From: a virus
Direction: 5' to 3' (one strand)
IMG/VR virus record: IMGVR_UViG_3300046822_000181
Coordinates: 1 to 22,830 of that record
Length of the DNA stretch: 22,830 nt
The translations under genes and the position numbers were made by a program. Shown one piece after another: positions 13,912 through 22,226 of this stretch (the first letter of the stretch is position 1; every line of letters starts with the position of its first letter). The notes beneath the pieces were generated by a model. That model was not told the origin of the DNA, made no database searches, and saw only the letters and a program-made list of their open reading frames with translations.

Positions 13912-14129
13912 CGCGGCACCTGCTCGGTGTGAAGCACACCGCTCGTATCGACCGAGATTTTCCACGTACTGCCATCCGGCGCCGATAGCCCGATGAACGG
14001 AAACACCGTCGCGCCATTGGCGTCAGCCTTGCGGTTGAGTGCGTCAGCGACTTGCGCCAGCCGCTGGTTGATGTCGCCCGAGAGCGGGGCAACGAACGGC
14101 GCTGCGGGATGTCGGAGATGCGCGACCAT
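13908..14129 (-). CDS. Small late protein, 73 aa
   Basis: N-terminal half helical (LSGDINQRLAQVADALNRKAD), C-terminal half beta-like (VFPFIGLSAPDGSTWKISVDTSGVLHTEQV). The DGSTWKISVD phrase recurs as AGATWKISLAD in the 100-aa late protein at 16406-16708, suggesting a shared fold. Probably a minor virion or fibre-associated protein. Its ATG overlaps the stop of the stabilisation-like gene (TAATG) and its stop overlaps the GNAT-like start. Confidence 0.5.
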   Translation of the reverse strand: MVAHLRHPAAPFVAPLSGDINQRLAQVADALNRKADANGATVFPFIGLSAPDGSTWKISVDTSGVLHTEQVPR

Positions 14130-15727
14130 TACCGTTTCCCGGCCTTGGCCAGATCGATGCGGGTGCGACCGACTGAGAACGGCGCATCAGCCGTCGCTTC
14201 GAGCCGCATCCGAATGCTGCGCCCCGACACCCGCGTGTCCATCAGCCCGTCATGCACTTGTGTATACAACCCACTGTCGGTCTCGACCGGAGAGCGTGGC
14301 TGTTCTTTGGCGAAGAACCGAAACCCGAAGTGGGGGGTCAGCACCGGATCGGTGGTGTCATCGAATACCAGTTGTTTCACGTGAAACCGGATATCCCCCT
14401 CGCCCTGGTTGATGGAGCCGCTCTCCACGAACACCTCGCCGGCACTGGCACGTGGCGCCCCGTTGTCGGTCCAGCCGGTCTCGTGCTGATAGAGTGCGCC
14501 GCCCGTGCCACCAGGGGCGAGCCCGCCCAGGATCGGGTAGTCCAGCGTGCCGATGCGATCGCCTGCGGTGCGTGCCCGTGTGCCCAGCAGCCAGTAGCCA
14601 GCCACCGAACCAGCCTGGCCTGAATAGACGCCGGGCAACACGCCGCTGTAGTTCATGGCGATGTAGCGATTGCATTCGCCAGCGCTATTCTCATCCGGGA
14701 AGTCCCACCAGATTTCGGCGTACTGAGGATTGGCCGAGCCGAACAGTCGGCCGATGCTGCCGGGATTGAGGACGCTGAAAAACCAGTTCTTCACATCGCA
14801 GCCCAGCACCTGCACGTTGCCGTTGTAGAGCCAGAAGTTCTGCAGGCTCATCCATGCAACGAACCCGCCAGCGCCGGCCACCGCACGCGGCGAGATCGGC
14901 CCGCAGCCGGCAGCGATCTGGTTGATGCCGTAGGCGTATGGCGGCCCGACATAGGTCATCAGGTGAACGTCGTTGGTGGTGAACAGCAGGATGCCCGCAG
15001 CCACCTTGCAGGCGGTCAGCGCATGGGCGTTGGTGACGAGCTGCTTGCTGCCGGCGAGGTTGGTCACGTCGGGCGTCCAGACCGTCATATCCTCCTGGTC
15101 CGACCAGGCGACGGCGCGCGGATCACCGCCGGCGCCATACAGCACCACCTGGCGCTGATCGGTGACGATAACGCCGCGGTTGCCGATGGGCGCATTGAGC
15201 ACCTGCGTGGCATGTACCGTGGGCGTGGTGGGGTTCCAACTATACAGATGGCCGTCCTGCGTCGGCACCACCACGAGCACCTCACCGAACGTGTCCATGC
15301 TCCACCAGTCGGTGATATGGCCGAGGATGCCGGGAGGGCCGATAGCCGAACCGGACGGGCTGCTAATGCCATAGAGGCCATCGCCGTAGAACCCGAGGCC
15401 GTAGCCCGAGGGATAGCCGGGAGGCAGGATCGGGGGCGCCCCCGTGGGGGTGATGTCGTAGAGCGCCTGTGTGTCGAAGCAATACGCCCACAGCTTGGTG
15501 TCGGTGCCGTAGGCGGCCCAGCGCTGATAGCTGTTGTCGTGCCAGGTGAGGACATCACGCGGGGTATCGGAAACGTTGGTGCCCGTCAGCACGACATTGC
15601 CGCCAACCGGCGTCAGCACGCCGCCACGCCAGCGCACATTATTGCTGTCAAACCAGTGCCCCGATGTCGCCTCGGAGGTTGACTGCCTCACGACGCCGGG
15701 CGGTGGTGATTGGGTGAGCCTAGGCAA
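14129..15727 (-). CDS. Phage stabilisation / head-closure protein (P22 gp10-like)
   Basis: 532 aa. Opens with QSTSEATSGHWFDSNNVRWRGGVLTPVGG; repeated W- and G-rich beta units follow (DVLTWHDNSYQRWAAYGTDTKLW, NRGVIVTDQRQVVLYGAGGDPRAVAWSDQED), reading as a beta-propeller-like fold used by packaged-DNA stabilisation/tail-hub proteins such as P22 gp10. Family call moderate. Start: no ATG fits; TTG 15727 overlaps the upstream stop by 8 nt and has GGAAG 9 nt upstream. GTG 15691 would remove twelve residues. It would sit at the portal-tail junction. Confidence 0.45.
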   Translation of the reverse strand: MPRLTQSPPPGVVRQSTSEATSGHWFDSNNVRWRGGVLTPVGGNVVLTGTNVSDTPRDVLTWHDNSYQRWAAYGTDTKLWAYCFDTQALYDITPTGAPPILPPGYPSGYGLGFYGDGLYGISSPSGSAIGPPGILGHITDWWSMDTFGEVLVVVPTQDGHLYSWNPTTPTVHATQVLNAPIGNRGVIVTDQRQVVLYGAGGDPRAVAWSDQEDMTVWTPDVTNLAGSKQLVTNAHALTACKVAAGILLFTTNDVHLMTYVGPPYAYGINQIAAGCGPISPRAVAGAGGFVAWMSLQNFWLYNGNVQVLGCDVKNWFFSVLNPGSIGRLFGSANPQYAEIWWDFPDENSAGECNRYIAMNYSGVLPGVYSGQAGSVAGYWLLGTRARTAGDRIGTLDYPILGGLAPGGTGGALYQHETGWTDNGAPRASAGEVFVESGSINQGEGDIRFHVKQLVFDDTTDPVLTPHFGFRFFAKEQPRSPVETDSGLYTQVHDGLMDTRVSGRSIRMRLEATADAPFSVGRTRIDLAKAGKR

Positions 15728-16403
15728 GACGCAGCGCTTCCAGGTCAGACACGCGCGCGAGCAGATCCCGCAGGACATCGCCAACATCCAACCCGCCGGC
15801 CAGCAGCACGTTGGTGCCGTGGACGGTGCCGTGGACGCTCAGGTTGCCGAGGTAATCGAGCTTCATAAGCTGAAGCGACGGGCCGTTCCAGGTGATGCCG
15901 TTGTCCGCCTCACTGAACGCGATGTTGTAGCCGGTAGCCCACTGCAGGACGCGGTTAGGGGCTGTGCGATAAAGGTCGAAGTCGCTCACCTGGGCTGTCG
16001 CGATGGATAGGCCGGCGCTTACGGCAAGACTACCAGGCGGCGATAGCGTCATCGCCTGGGCGCCATTAACAAACCACTGGAACTGCTGGGTGGCCTCCTG
16101 CAATCCGAACGAGTTGCCGCCGCTAAACTGCAGCTCGCGGTAAGGGCTGGAGCGCGTAATCCAGAAATCGCTTACGGTCGGATAGTTGAAGTACGTGGTG
16201 CCGTTGGTGCCCGTGGTGCCGCTGACATACAGGTTGCCGGTGATCGAGCCACCACCGGTCAGCGGCAGATAGCCGGACGCCAGGTTATGGATGGCGCTGT
16301 CTGCCGCGACCCAGTTGGCGTTCAGCTTGCCGCCCCAGGTGTCTTGCGAGGCGCCAACTGTTGGTAAATCGAAACCATAGTTCGGGGTGGTGGTATCGCT
16401 CAT
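15720..16403 (-). CDS. Tail-fibre protein with shared N-terminal module
   Basis: 227 aa. N-terminus: PNYGFDLPTVGASQDTWGGKLNANWVAADSAIHNL, the fibre-anchor-like module shared with two other proteins here. The middle is beta-rich (GGSITGNLYVSGTTGTNGTTYF, ITRSSPYRELQFSGGNSFGLQEA), as in trimeric fibres. The C-terminus LDVGDVLRDLLARVSDLEALRLA is a short coiled coil that may help trimerise. A weak AGGGA site precedes ATG 16403, two bases after the upstream stop. Confidence 0.65.
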   Translation of the reverse strand: MSDTTTPNYGFDLPTVGASQDTWGGKLNANWVAADSAIHNLASGYLPLTGGGSITGNLYVSGTTGTNGTTYFNYPTVSDFWITRSSPYRELQFSGGNSFGLQEATQQFQWFVNGAQAMTLSPPGSLAVSAGLSIATAQVSDFDLYRTAPNRVLQWATGYNIAFSEADNGITWNGPSLQLMKLDYLGNLSVHGTVHGTNVLLAGGLDVGDVLRDLLARVSDLEALRLA

Positions 16404-16405
16404 GG

Positions 16406-16708
16406 CTACTTGATCCCTGCTGGCGGCTTTCCGGGCCATGGGATGGGCGGCGTCAGCGCGGTCTCGACCGGATCGTCGGCGAGCGAGATCTTCCAGGTGG
16501 CGCCTGCGTCGTATGGCATCATGATCAGCCACCCGAGAGGGCCGAGGCCCCTGCGCCTGCCCTGCCAGCCGACCTGTCTGATGTAGTCCTGGCGGTTGCC
16601 TTCCGACAGTACGCCTTTGGTGCGCGTTGGCTGCTTGGCATCGAGCACGTAGTAGGGCTTGCCGTCCGCCGCAACCCACTGGGGATTTGGTTGCGCGGTG
16701 TTGGACAT
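16406..16708 (-). CDS. Small fibre-associated protein, ~100 aa
   Basis: Sequence includes PQWVAADGKPYYVLDAKQPTRTKGVL and GWLIMMPYDAGATWKISLADDP. No known family; the WKIS phrase links it to the 73-aa protein at 13908. Start is odd: ATG 16708 lacks a ribosome site, while a perfect AGGAGG (16735-16740) lies 5 nt before an in-frame ATC at 16729, giving seven extra residues. A stop codon closes the frame just before AGGAGG. Possibly a fibre assembly chaperone, from size and position only. Confidence 0.5.
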   Translation of the reverse strand: MSNTAQPNPQWVAADGKPYYVLDAKQPTRTKGVLSEGNRQDYIRQVGWQGRRRGLGPLGWLIMMPYDAGATWKISLADDPVETALTPPIPWPGKPPAGIK

Positions 16709-16810
16709 CGAGCCTGCGAATGTTGCGATGGTTGCCTCCTATGTTCGGTGCTGGCGGTTGGGTTCGATCGGCTGCATGTCCATGTGGGCGGTCCTAGTCG
16801 GGCGATCCGC

Positions 16811-18214
16811 TCATACCAGCCTCACTTGCAGTGCGTTGGCGTTGCGATACATACCGCCAAGGGGCACACCTGCGGCGGCTGCGGCAGCGTCGTTGGCAGC
16901 ATTGATGGGCAGCGTGCCTGTCCGATGCCCGCCGACCACGTTGTCAAGCACGGTGTCGGATGCCACTGCGATGGTGATAGGCTGATCGCAGACATTACCG
17001 ATAAAGGTGTTCTGGGAGCCTGCCGTGCCGCTGATCGCACTCGTCATATAAGACGGCGTCCTAAAGTCGTGCATCGTGTTGCCGCTCGCGTTCACCAGAG
17101 TGGACGAGAGGATATGCAGCCCGCCGCCCGGCAGACTGGCGCTGCCGATATTGACCGTGGAGTTGCCGGTGATCGTCGTATCAACGGCGTTGGCACCCAG
17201 CCCTATCCCATAGGCTGGCGTGACTGTTCCCGCATCATTGGATGACACCATATTGTCGGCGATGATCACCGAGGCAACGTGATCGACGAAAATCCCTGAT
17301 ACAGTTGAGGCGTTGCCTGTGTTGTTGCCATAAACCCGGTTGTTCGCGATCACGATATGGGAATGCACGCCGGGTGCCGATGTATCGACAGCAATACCAG
17401 AGCTATAGTTATTGTAAGCAATATTATTGGCTATGATGATGTTCTTGCACACCGCTGGCTGCCCGCTATCAGCATACACGAAAACCCCGACAGCGGAGTT
17501 CCTGAAGGTGTTGCCGATCGCACCGCTGTTGGTAATGCCGCCATAGAATGCAAAGCCGAAATCGGTGGTGTTGCCGTCGATCGTGCAGTTGGTAATCCAG
17601 CAATCGTCACACCCAGCAGCGAACTCGTTGGCATTGCCGCCGTTCAGCATCTTGAGGTTGTCGAGGCGCACACGGGTTGATTGGCCGATGTTGAAGTTCC
17701 AGGCATAGGCGTTACGCAATGTGATGCCGGACACCGACACATTGTCGCAGCTGCCGCCGTTGATCCCGGCCGAGGTGGCGGTCTGCGCTGCTCTATTGCC
17801 GTCGATCGTGCCATGCCCGCGCACCGTCACGTTGTTGACGCTTTGCAGCACCAGCACGCCGTTCGAGTTGCCGCCGCGCAGCATGAGCGTGCCGTTGATC
17901 AGCAGATCGGTGCCGGATGGCACGACGAGCGGATTAACCATGTAGGGATGGCCGGTATCAGGCACGAACACCGTGGCTTTGCCAGCGTAGGTGTTCAGCA
18001 CGCTTTGGATTGCAGCGGTATCGTCAGTGATGCCATCGCCCTTGGCGCCGTGATCGAGGACATTGATAATGCTGGCGCCGCTGCCGGCAATCGCCGCGTC
18101 CAACGCATCAGCGTTTGCGTTCCACAGGTCGCCCCATGTGCCGATCGCACGGTTGGAGATCGGCTTGAAGAGCGCCAGGTTGGGCGTGGTGGTGTAGTCG
18201 CTGCTGCCGCTCAT
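16811..18214 (-). CDS. Beta-helix tailspike (pectate-lyase-like)
   Basis: 467 aa. Residues ~10-45 hold the shared fibre N-terminal module (NLALFKPISNRAIGTWGDLWNANADALDAAI). Then INVLDHGAKGDGITDDTAAIQSVL, the classic start of Pectate_lyase_3/right-handed beta-helix spikes, and many helix turns with N-N ladders (ITNCTIDGN, IIIANNIAYNN, IVIANNRVYGNN, ITGNSTVN). Likely binds or cleaves surface polysaccharide. ATG 18214 overlaps the stop of a 24-codon micro-ORF (ATGA). The catalytic residues of such spikes cannot be read reliably by eye. Confidence 0.8.
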   Translation of the reverse strand: MSGSSDYTTTPNLALFKPISNRAIGTWGDLWNANADALDAAIAGSGASIINVLDHGAKGDGITDDTAAIQSVLNTYAGKATVFVPDTGHPYMVNPLVVPSGTDLLINGTLMLRGGNSNGVLVLQSVNNVTVRGHGTIDGNRAAQTATSAGINGGSCDNVSVSGITLRNAYAWNFNIGQSTRVRLDNLKMLNGGNANEFAAGCDDCWITNCTIDGNTTDFGFAFYGGITNSGAIGNTFRNSAVGVFVYADSGQPAVCKNIIIANNIAYNNYSSGIAVDTSAPGVHSHIVIANNRVYGNNTGNASTVSGIFVDHVASVIIADNMVSSNDAGTVTPAYGIGLGANAVDTTITGNSTVNIGSASLPGGGLHILSSTLVNASGNTMHDFRTPSYMTSAISGTAGSQNTFIGNVCDQPITIAVASDTVLDNVVGGHRTGTLPINAANDAAAAAAGVPLGGMYRNANALQVRLV

Positions 18215-18285
18215 ATCCGGCACCTCTCACGGAGAATGACGCTGTGCGCCTGATACGCCCCGCCGGTGAGTGCGATGCGCGCCAT
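18211..18285 (-). pseudogene. 24-aa stub resembling the start of a GGAYQxRS phage protein
   Basis: MARIALTGGAYQAHSVILRE followed by RCRI and a stop. The GGAYQ-x-x-SVI...RC pattern resembles the N-terminus of a widespread phage virion protein family (GGAYxARSxIAxAQRCxNLYPE) from memory. It begins in the upstream stop (TAATG, 18283-18287) and ends in the tailspike ATG (ATGA, 18211-18214). It may be the remnant left when a spike gene was swapped in, or a retained coupling ORF. Confidence 0.4.
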
Positions 18286-19367
18286 TACGCAAGCACCATG
18301 GCTCTAGCCTGCGCACTAGCCACAGCCGGAAACGTCGCAGACGACCAAGCCGAGAAACCCGATGGAGGCGTGTATTGCAACGCGCCGGCAGTATCGCGCA
18401 GCGTGAAGGCAGCGGCTATGCCGGTGGCGCCGGTCGCGACGGAAAGCGCCATCGGCCATGATGTCGACTGGACAGCGAGCCCGCCTGACGGGGTCGCTGG
18501 ATTGCCGGGCGTCGAGCTGGCACCGAACCACGAACCGTTGTTCTTATTCCACCAGACGAAGTTGTTGATCGCATCGTAAGCAATACCGATGACATCGCCA
18601 GAAACATATGTCAGGCCGATGCTGGTGGCATCGAGGCGATTGCCTGTGGGCAGGAGCATATAGGTATATGCCCGGTTAGTGGCACCCTGCGGGGTGCCCC
18701 ACGCTGCGACATTGAGCCCAATGGCGACAAAGGTGTTCAACGTCCCTCCCGCGACGATCTCGGCATAAAACTTTCCGTCTCCGGTGACGTGGGTGAGAAT
18801 ACTTCTGGCGCCCTGCGAGACCGTCACTGCGCTGGTGGCGATCGTGTTGGAAGCACTCAGCGTGATGGCGGATGAGTTATCCGGCCCGAAGCCAAACCCT
18901 TGGGATGTCGTGCCATCCAGCTCTAGGGCTATCATCAGTCCGTTTGTGCTGGATACTCCGGCAGCGAGCGGATTTGCCGGGGTCGTTACACTCTGACCGC
19001 CGTTGGCGAACCATGATGTCGCGCTGCCAACCTGCAGGGTGACATTGATGGCTGTGGTGCAGACGTATCCCACATAATAGTTGGCGCCTCCGGTCAGAGC
19101 GAGAGAAGAGACCAACGGCAGCCTGTTGTAATTGGCGTTAAGCGCGGTGATGGCTGAACCGGTCGCAAGAAGCGCGCTGTGGGCGCTGTCATAGATCAGG
19201 GCCTTATAGCTCGTGCCGCTCGCGCTGGACGGCATATCGAACAGAATAGCATTTGCCGTACCCCCGCCAGGAGGGGCGGTTATCTGCGTCAGGAAAATCG
19301 AGTTAACGCCGGCGCTGCTGCTGCCTCTGGATGTTGGATCAAAGCCGGTAAAGCCCCCGGTCGCCAT
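18285..19367 (-). CDS. Fibre-like protein with SPRY-type domain
   Basis: 360 aa. N-terminal half is a beta sandwich-like region (AILFDMPSSASGTSYKALIYDSAHSALLATG, LPLVSSLALTGGANYYVGYV) common in phage fibres. C-terminal ~170-335 shows SPRY/B30.2-like sequence: GDGKFYAEIVAGGTLNTFVAIGL, then YVSGDVIGIAYDAINNFVWWNKNNGSWF (G-D-V-I-G-I-A-x-D and W-x-x-N-G). SPRY folds act as binding modules, so host-receptor binding is likely. The start overlaps the upstream fibre gene (TGATG). Confidence 0.65.
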   Translation of the reverse strand: MATGGFTGFDPTSRGSSSAGVNSIFLTQITAPPGGGTANAILFDMPSSASGTSYKALIYDSAHSALLATGSAITALNANYNRLPLVSSLALTGGANYYVGYVCTTAINVTLQVGSATSWFANGGQSVTTPANPLAAGVSSTNGLMIALELDGTTSQGFGFGPDNSSAITLSASNTIATSAVTVSQGARSILTHVTGDGKFYAEIVAGGTLNTFVAIGLNVAAWGTPQGATNRAYTYMLLPTGNRLDATSIGLTYVSGDVIGIAYDAINNFVWWNKNNGSWFGASSTPGNPATPSGGLAVQSTSWPMALSVATGATGIAAAFTLRDTAGALQYTPPSGFSAWSSATFPAVASAQARAMVLA

Positions 19368-20149
19368 CAGACGCGGCTCGTTAGTACGGTGATACCCAAA
19401 TCCGCAAGAGTAGCATCTTGCGTCGGGGCCACGATTTGGAGCACGTCACCTATCGCGAGGCTCCCGCCGGCGCCGGACAGCGTGGCGCTGGTGTTACTCG
19501 TGCTTGTGATCGTAACCGTGCCGAGCGCTGTCGTGGTGCCGCCGCTGATCTTGTTGAGCGTGAACACCGAGGACGCGGTCGCTTTCGTCGCGTCATACAC
19601 CACCGTCCCCGCGAGGCCGCTGGGCACGGTCAGCGCCATAGCCATCGGAATGTTGATGGTCGCCGCCGTGCTGGGCTTGCCGCTGAACGGGAATGCGATC
19701 GGCACGCTCTGCACTTCGCTCGGCAGTTGTGCGTAAGTCACCGCACCTGACATCGTGGAGAGTGCTGGAAGCCTCGCTGCGGCCATGGTGCCAGTTGTGA
19801 TATTCACTGCGTTGGTGGTGTCCGTGGTTGCGCTGGCGGCTAGTCCTGTCACCGCTAATGTGCCAGTGGTGATCCCAAGATTGCCGCCCAGCGCGTTGAC
19901 GCTGCCGCCGTTCCATTGCACTGCCAGCGTGCCGCTCGTGGTGATTGGGCCACCCGTGATACCTGCGCCTGATGTGCCCACCGAGGTGACCGTGCCAGCG
20001 CCCCCGACCCCGGTCTGTAAGGCGTGGATCGTGCTGTCGAGCGTGTCGGCGTTGGTGTTGAGGTGATTTCCCCACTGGTTGTTGTCGGCGTCATAGATCG
20101 GCTTGTAGAGACCGAGGTTTGTGGTCTTGGTCCAGTCGGTTCCGCTCAT
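19367..20149 (-). CDS. Tail-fibre protein with shared N-terminal module
   Basis: 260 aa. It starts [20 protein letters not shown] and continues [21 protein letters not shown], the clearest copy of the module found in two neighbouring fibre genes. The middle is Gly/Thr/Ser-rich with long beta repeats; the C-terminus ([33 protein letters not shown]) is a common phage fibre terminus. Start overlaps the upstream stop (ATGA at 20146-20149), stop overlaps the SPRY-like gene. Confidence 0.65.
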   Translation of the reverse strand: MSGTDWTKTTNLGLYKPIYDADNNQWGNHLNTNADTLDSTIHALQTGVGGAGTVTSVGTSGAGITGGPITTSGTLAVQWNGGSVNALGGNLGITTGTLAVTGLAASATTDTTNAVNITTGTMAAARLPALSTMSGAVTYAQLPSEVQSVPIAFPFSGKPSTAATINIPMAMALTVPSGLAGTVVYDATKATASSVFTLNKISGGTTTALGTVTITSTSNTSATLSGAGGSLAIGDVLQIVAPTQDATLADLGITVLTSRV

Positions 20150-20706
20150 GATACTGCCACCACGTCGAACGGGCCTGGCGCCCATACACCGGGCTGATTG
20201 CCGCACAGCGCGACGGTGCCGAACGTCCGCAACAGCAGCACTCGCCAGTCCTCCATCTCATAGGGTCCGACGCCATAGCCGCCCACGTCGTAGGGCGAGC
20301 CAAGGCCGCTGTTGGGGGGCACCAGGGAGTGGTTGGTTGCGTACCTGCCGACGCCCCAGGTGAGTGTGCCAAAGCCTCGCGGCGGAATTGGCGCGTTGTA
20401 GACCTGATAGCCGGATGCTGACACGCGCAGCACATCATACGGGTTGCCGCGCACGACCGAGGTCGCCTGCTCGGTGCAGAGCAGGTTGCCGCCGGTCAGC
20501 GCATCGTAGAGGTTGACGGTGTCGACCAGTCCCCAGTCGGAGCCGCACGCCGGCCACTGCACGCTGGCAGCGTTCGCAGCGAAGCCGGCTTCTGCGGTCT
20601 CCACGAACGTGGCAGGGCGGCGCACATAGCCGACGCCCGATACCTCCACGCCAGCCACCTGCAGGCCCATCCAGCAATTGAAGGGACAGGTGATGGAGGC
20701 GGCCAT
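20146..20706 (-). CDS. Tail-fibre-type protein (YxRQ...GGNLL family)
   Basis: 186 aa. [15 protein letters not shown], then [19 protein letters not shown], resemble small phage fibre proteins of the form 'VSGxGYxRQ...WGxVTHxxLFDAxxGGNLL'. The C-terminal half ([43 protein letters not shown]) is Gly/Tyr-rich beta. Likely a structural tail or fibre component. ATG 20706 overlaps the adaptor stop (TGATG); ATG or GTG at 20718 is an alternative. Confidence 0.5.
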   Translation of the reverse strand: MAASITCPFNCWMGLQVAGVEVSGVGYVRRPATFVETAEAGFAANAASVQWPACGSDWGLVDTVNLYDALTGGNLLCTEQATSVVRGNPYDVLRVSASGYQVYNAPIPPRGFGTLTWGVGRYATNHSLVPPNSGLGSPYDVGGYGVGPYEMEDWRVLLLRTFGTVALCGNQPGVWAPGPFDVVAVS

Positions 20707-21383
20707 CAGAACACGCACGCCATCTCGGAGCGTAACGGTGCCCCGCTGTAGTCCGATTGCTGCTTGGCGAGGTCGGCCCGTGTCACTGCCTGCTGAAACA
20801 GCGCATCCATCTGTGTGGCGCGGTCGTCATCCAGCGCCCAGATCGCGCCCTGCTTGATGACGCCGTAAAGGTAGACGGAATACAGGTTCTCCAGGATCGG
20901 GTTGGTATCTGTTGGGAGCAGCAGCGGCCGCGGCTTGCGATACCATCCCATCAGTATGCTCTGCGGCACCCAGGACGGGTCTGGAGGGCTTGGCACCTGC
21001 GGGTGGGGTAAGAACTCGATGCAGTTCGCGACCAGCCTGTAGGCCACGCTGGGGCCGCTCAGCGCGGTGATGGCGTCGTAGGGCTGCCATCCTATCGGCG
21101 CGTACTGGTTATTCCAATGCCCGCTCCACTCGTCCTTCAGCACCAGCAGCTCGCCGGTGGTGGCGTCCCTGATGGACTCCATGGTGGCGAAGTCACTCGG
21201 CAGCGCGATGTAGGGCGCGTCGATCGGCTGGATTGCCGACGCCACCTGGCAGCGTGCGCGCAGGGTCTCGGCCAGCTCGGTCTCAACCGCTGCCACCCAG
21301 CCCGGCATGACGCCATTGGTCAGGATGTCCTGCCGGTTGAGATAGGACGCCACATCGGCCTGGAGTTGCGCGAGCGATGCCAT
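20706..21383 (-). CDS. Head-tail adaptor-like protein
   Basis: 225 aa. MASLAQLQADVASYLNRQDI, then PGWVAAVETELAETLRARCQVASAIQPIDAPYIALPSDFATMESIRDATTGEL and a helical C-terminal half (ENLYSVYLYGVIKQGAIWALDDDRATQMDALFQQAV). This pattern (N-terminal helices, PxDFxxMxSIRD strand, long C-terminal helices) is typical of podovirus gp6-like or SU10-type head-tail adaptors that ring the portal. TGATG overlap with the Ig-domain gene fixes the start at 21383. Confidence 0.65.
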   Translation of the reverse strand: MASLAQLQADVASYLNRQDILTNGVMPGWVAAVETELAETLRARCQVASAIQPIDAPYIALPSDFATMESIRDATTGELLVLKDEWSGHWNNQYAPIGWQPYDAITALSGPSVAYRLVANCIEFLPHPQVPSPPDPSWVPQSILMGWYRKPRPLLLPTDTNPILENLYSVYLYGVIKQGAIWALDDDRATQMDALFQQAVTRADLAKQQSDYSGAPLRSEMACVF

Positions 21384-21883
21384 CAGGGCGGCGCGGCCAC
21401 GACGACGCCGTTGGAGGGTGGGGCTGCGGTGGTCCCCAGCGCATTGGTGGCGCTCACGACACACGTCGCCGTCGATCCGGCGTCGGCTGCCACGACAGGC
21501 AGCGTTGCGCCGGAGCCTGGGATGGAGGTGCCGTCCAGGCTCCACGCATAGGCGTAGCTGTGCGGCTCTGCTTGCATGCCCTCCCAGTTGCCCATGGTGC
21601 ACGTAAGTTCGCTGCCAACCTGCTGGACATGCGGCACATCGACGTTGACCGGCGGTGCGGTGGGTGCCGGATCGGGGCCGCCCCCCTCCGGTGCATCGAT
21701 GTCCAGCACTGGCTCATACTGGCTGGCCTCCAGCACTGCGCCGGCGGCGGCTGTCTCCTCGCCCTGTGCCAGTGCTTTGACCTTCGCGTCACTGATGCCG
21801 TCGGCCTCGGGGTACATGCGGATTAACGGCACCGGATCGATGTCGTCCGCGAGGACCGGCTCGATGGTGTCGGTGCCGCTCAT
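21383..21883 (-). CDS. Virion protein with shared module and Ig-like domain
   Basis: 166 aa. Residues ~14-58 (DIDPVPLIRMYPEADGISDAKVKALAQGEETAAAGAVL) parallel the end of the preceding gene. Residues ~78-155 are an Ig-like domain: VGSELTCTMGNWEG with Cys95, AYAWSLDG with Trp114, and ATCVVSATNALG with Cys141, the core Cys-Trp-Cys layout. Ig-like domains decorate phage capsids and tails and bind surfaces loosely. Start overlaps the preceding stop (ATGA). Confidence 0.65.
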   Translation of the reverse strand: MSGTDTIEPVLADDIDPVPLIRMYPEADGISDAKVKALAQGEETAAAGAVLEASQYEPVLDIDAPEGGGPDPAPTAPPVNVDVPHVQQVGSELTCTMGNWEGMQAEPHSYAYAWSLDGTSIPGSGATLPVVAADAGSTATCVVSATNALGTTAAPPSNGVVVAAPP

Positions 21884-22194
21884 TGTTCGGTCTTTGGGAT
21901 TGGCGCGCTCTGCGCCGCCACCAACTCCGCACCCTGCTCCCAGGTCTTCTTGCCCTGCGCCAGCGCCTGCGCCAGCGCATCGGCAGCGCTATCGGCATCG
22001 GGATAGAGGCGATGCAGCAGTACTGGGTCGATGCCCTCGACCATCTGTGGCTCAGCGCCCTTGGTCTCCGGCGTCTGCGCAACGTGCCCTGCCATCGGTT
22101 GCATACTGCCGGCGGTTGCCGGTGCGCCGCCGACGCCCGGCGTGGGCTTCATGCTGCCGGCATGCGGAGCGTCGTGTTTCGTTGGGCTGGCCAT
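21880..22194 (-). CDS. Small late protein carrying the paired module
   Basis: 104 aa. Met/Pro/Gly-rich disordered N-terminus with AGSM-x-P twice, then residues ~54-98 (GIDPVLLHRLYPDADSAADALAQALAQGKKTWEQGAELVAAQSAP), clearly related to the start of the next gene. No known domain. Start ATG 22194 has GGGAG 10 nt upstream. A longer upstream frame reads through the hydrolase gene in another frame and is Arg-rich, so it is rejected. Confidence 0.6.
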   Translation of the reverse strand: MASPTKHDAPHAGSMKPTPGVGGAPATAGSMQPMAGHVAQTPETKGAEPQMVEGIDPVLLHRLYPDADSAADALAQALAQGKKTWEQGAELVAAQSAPIPKTEQ

Positions 22195-22226
22195 GATGTT
22201 ACTGCTCCCGGTTGGTGATGAGGGTG

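Noticed and set aside
16739-16814. Two micro-ORFs (6 and 14 codons) between tailspike and the 100-aa gene
   Set aside because: One starts in the tailspike stop (ATGA), but both are too short to separate from chance.
16361-17245. 294-aa plus-strand frame
   Set aside because: Antisense to the tailspike and small fibre gene; no plausible fold or start.
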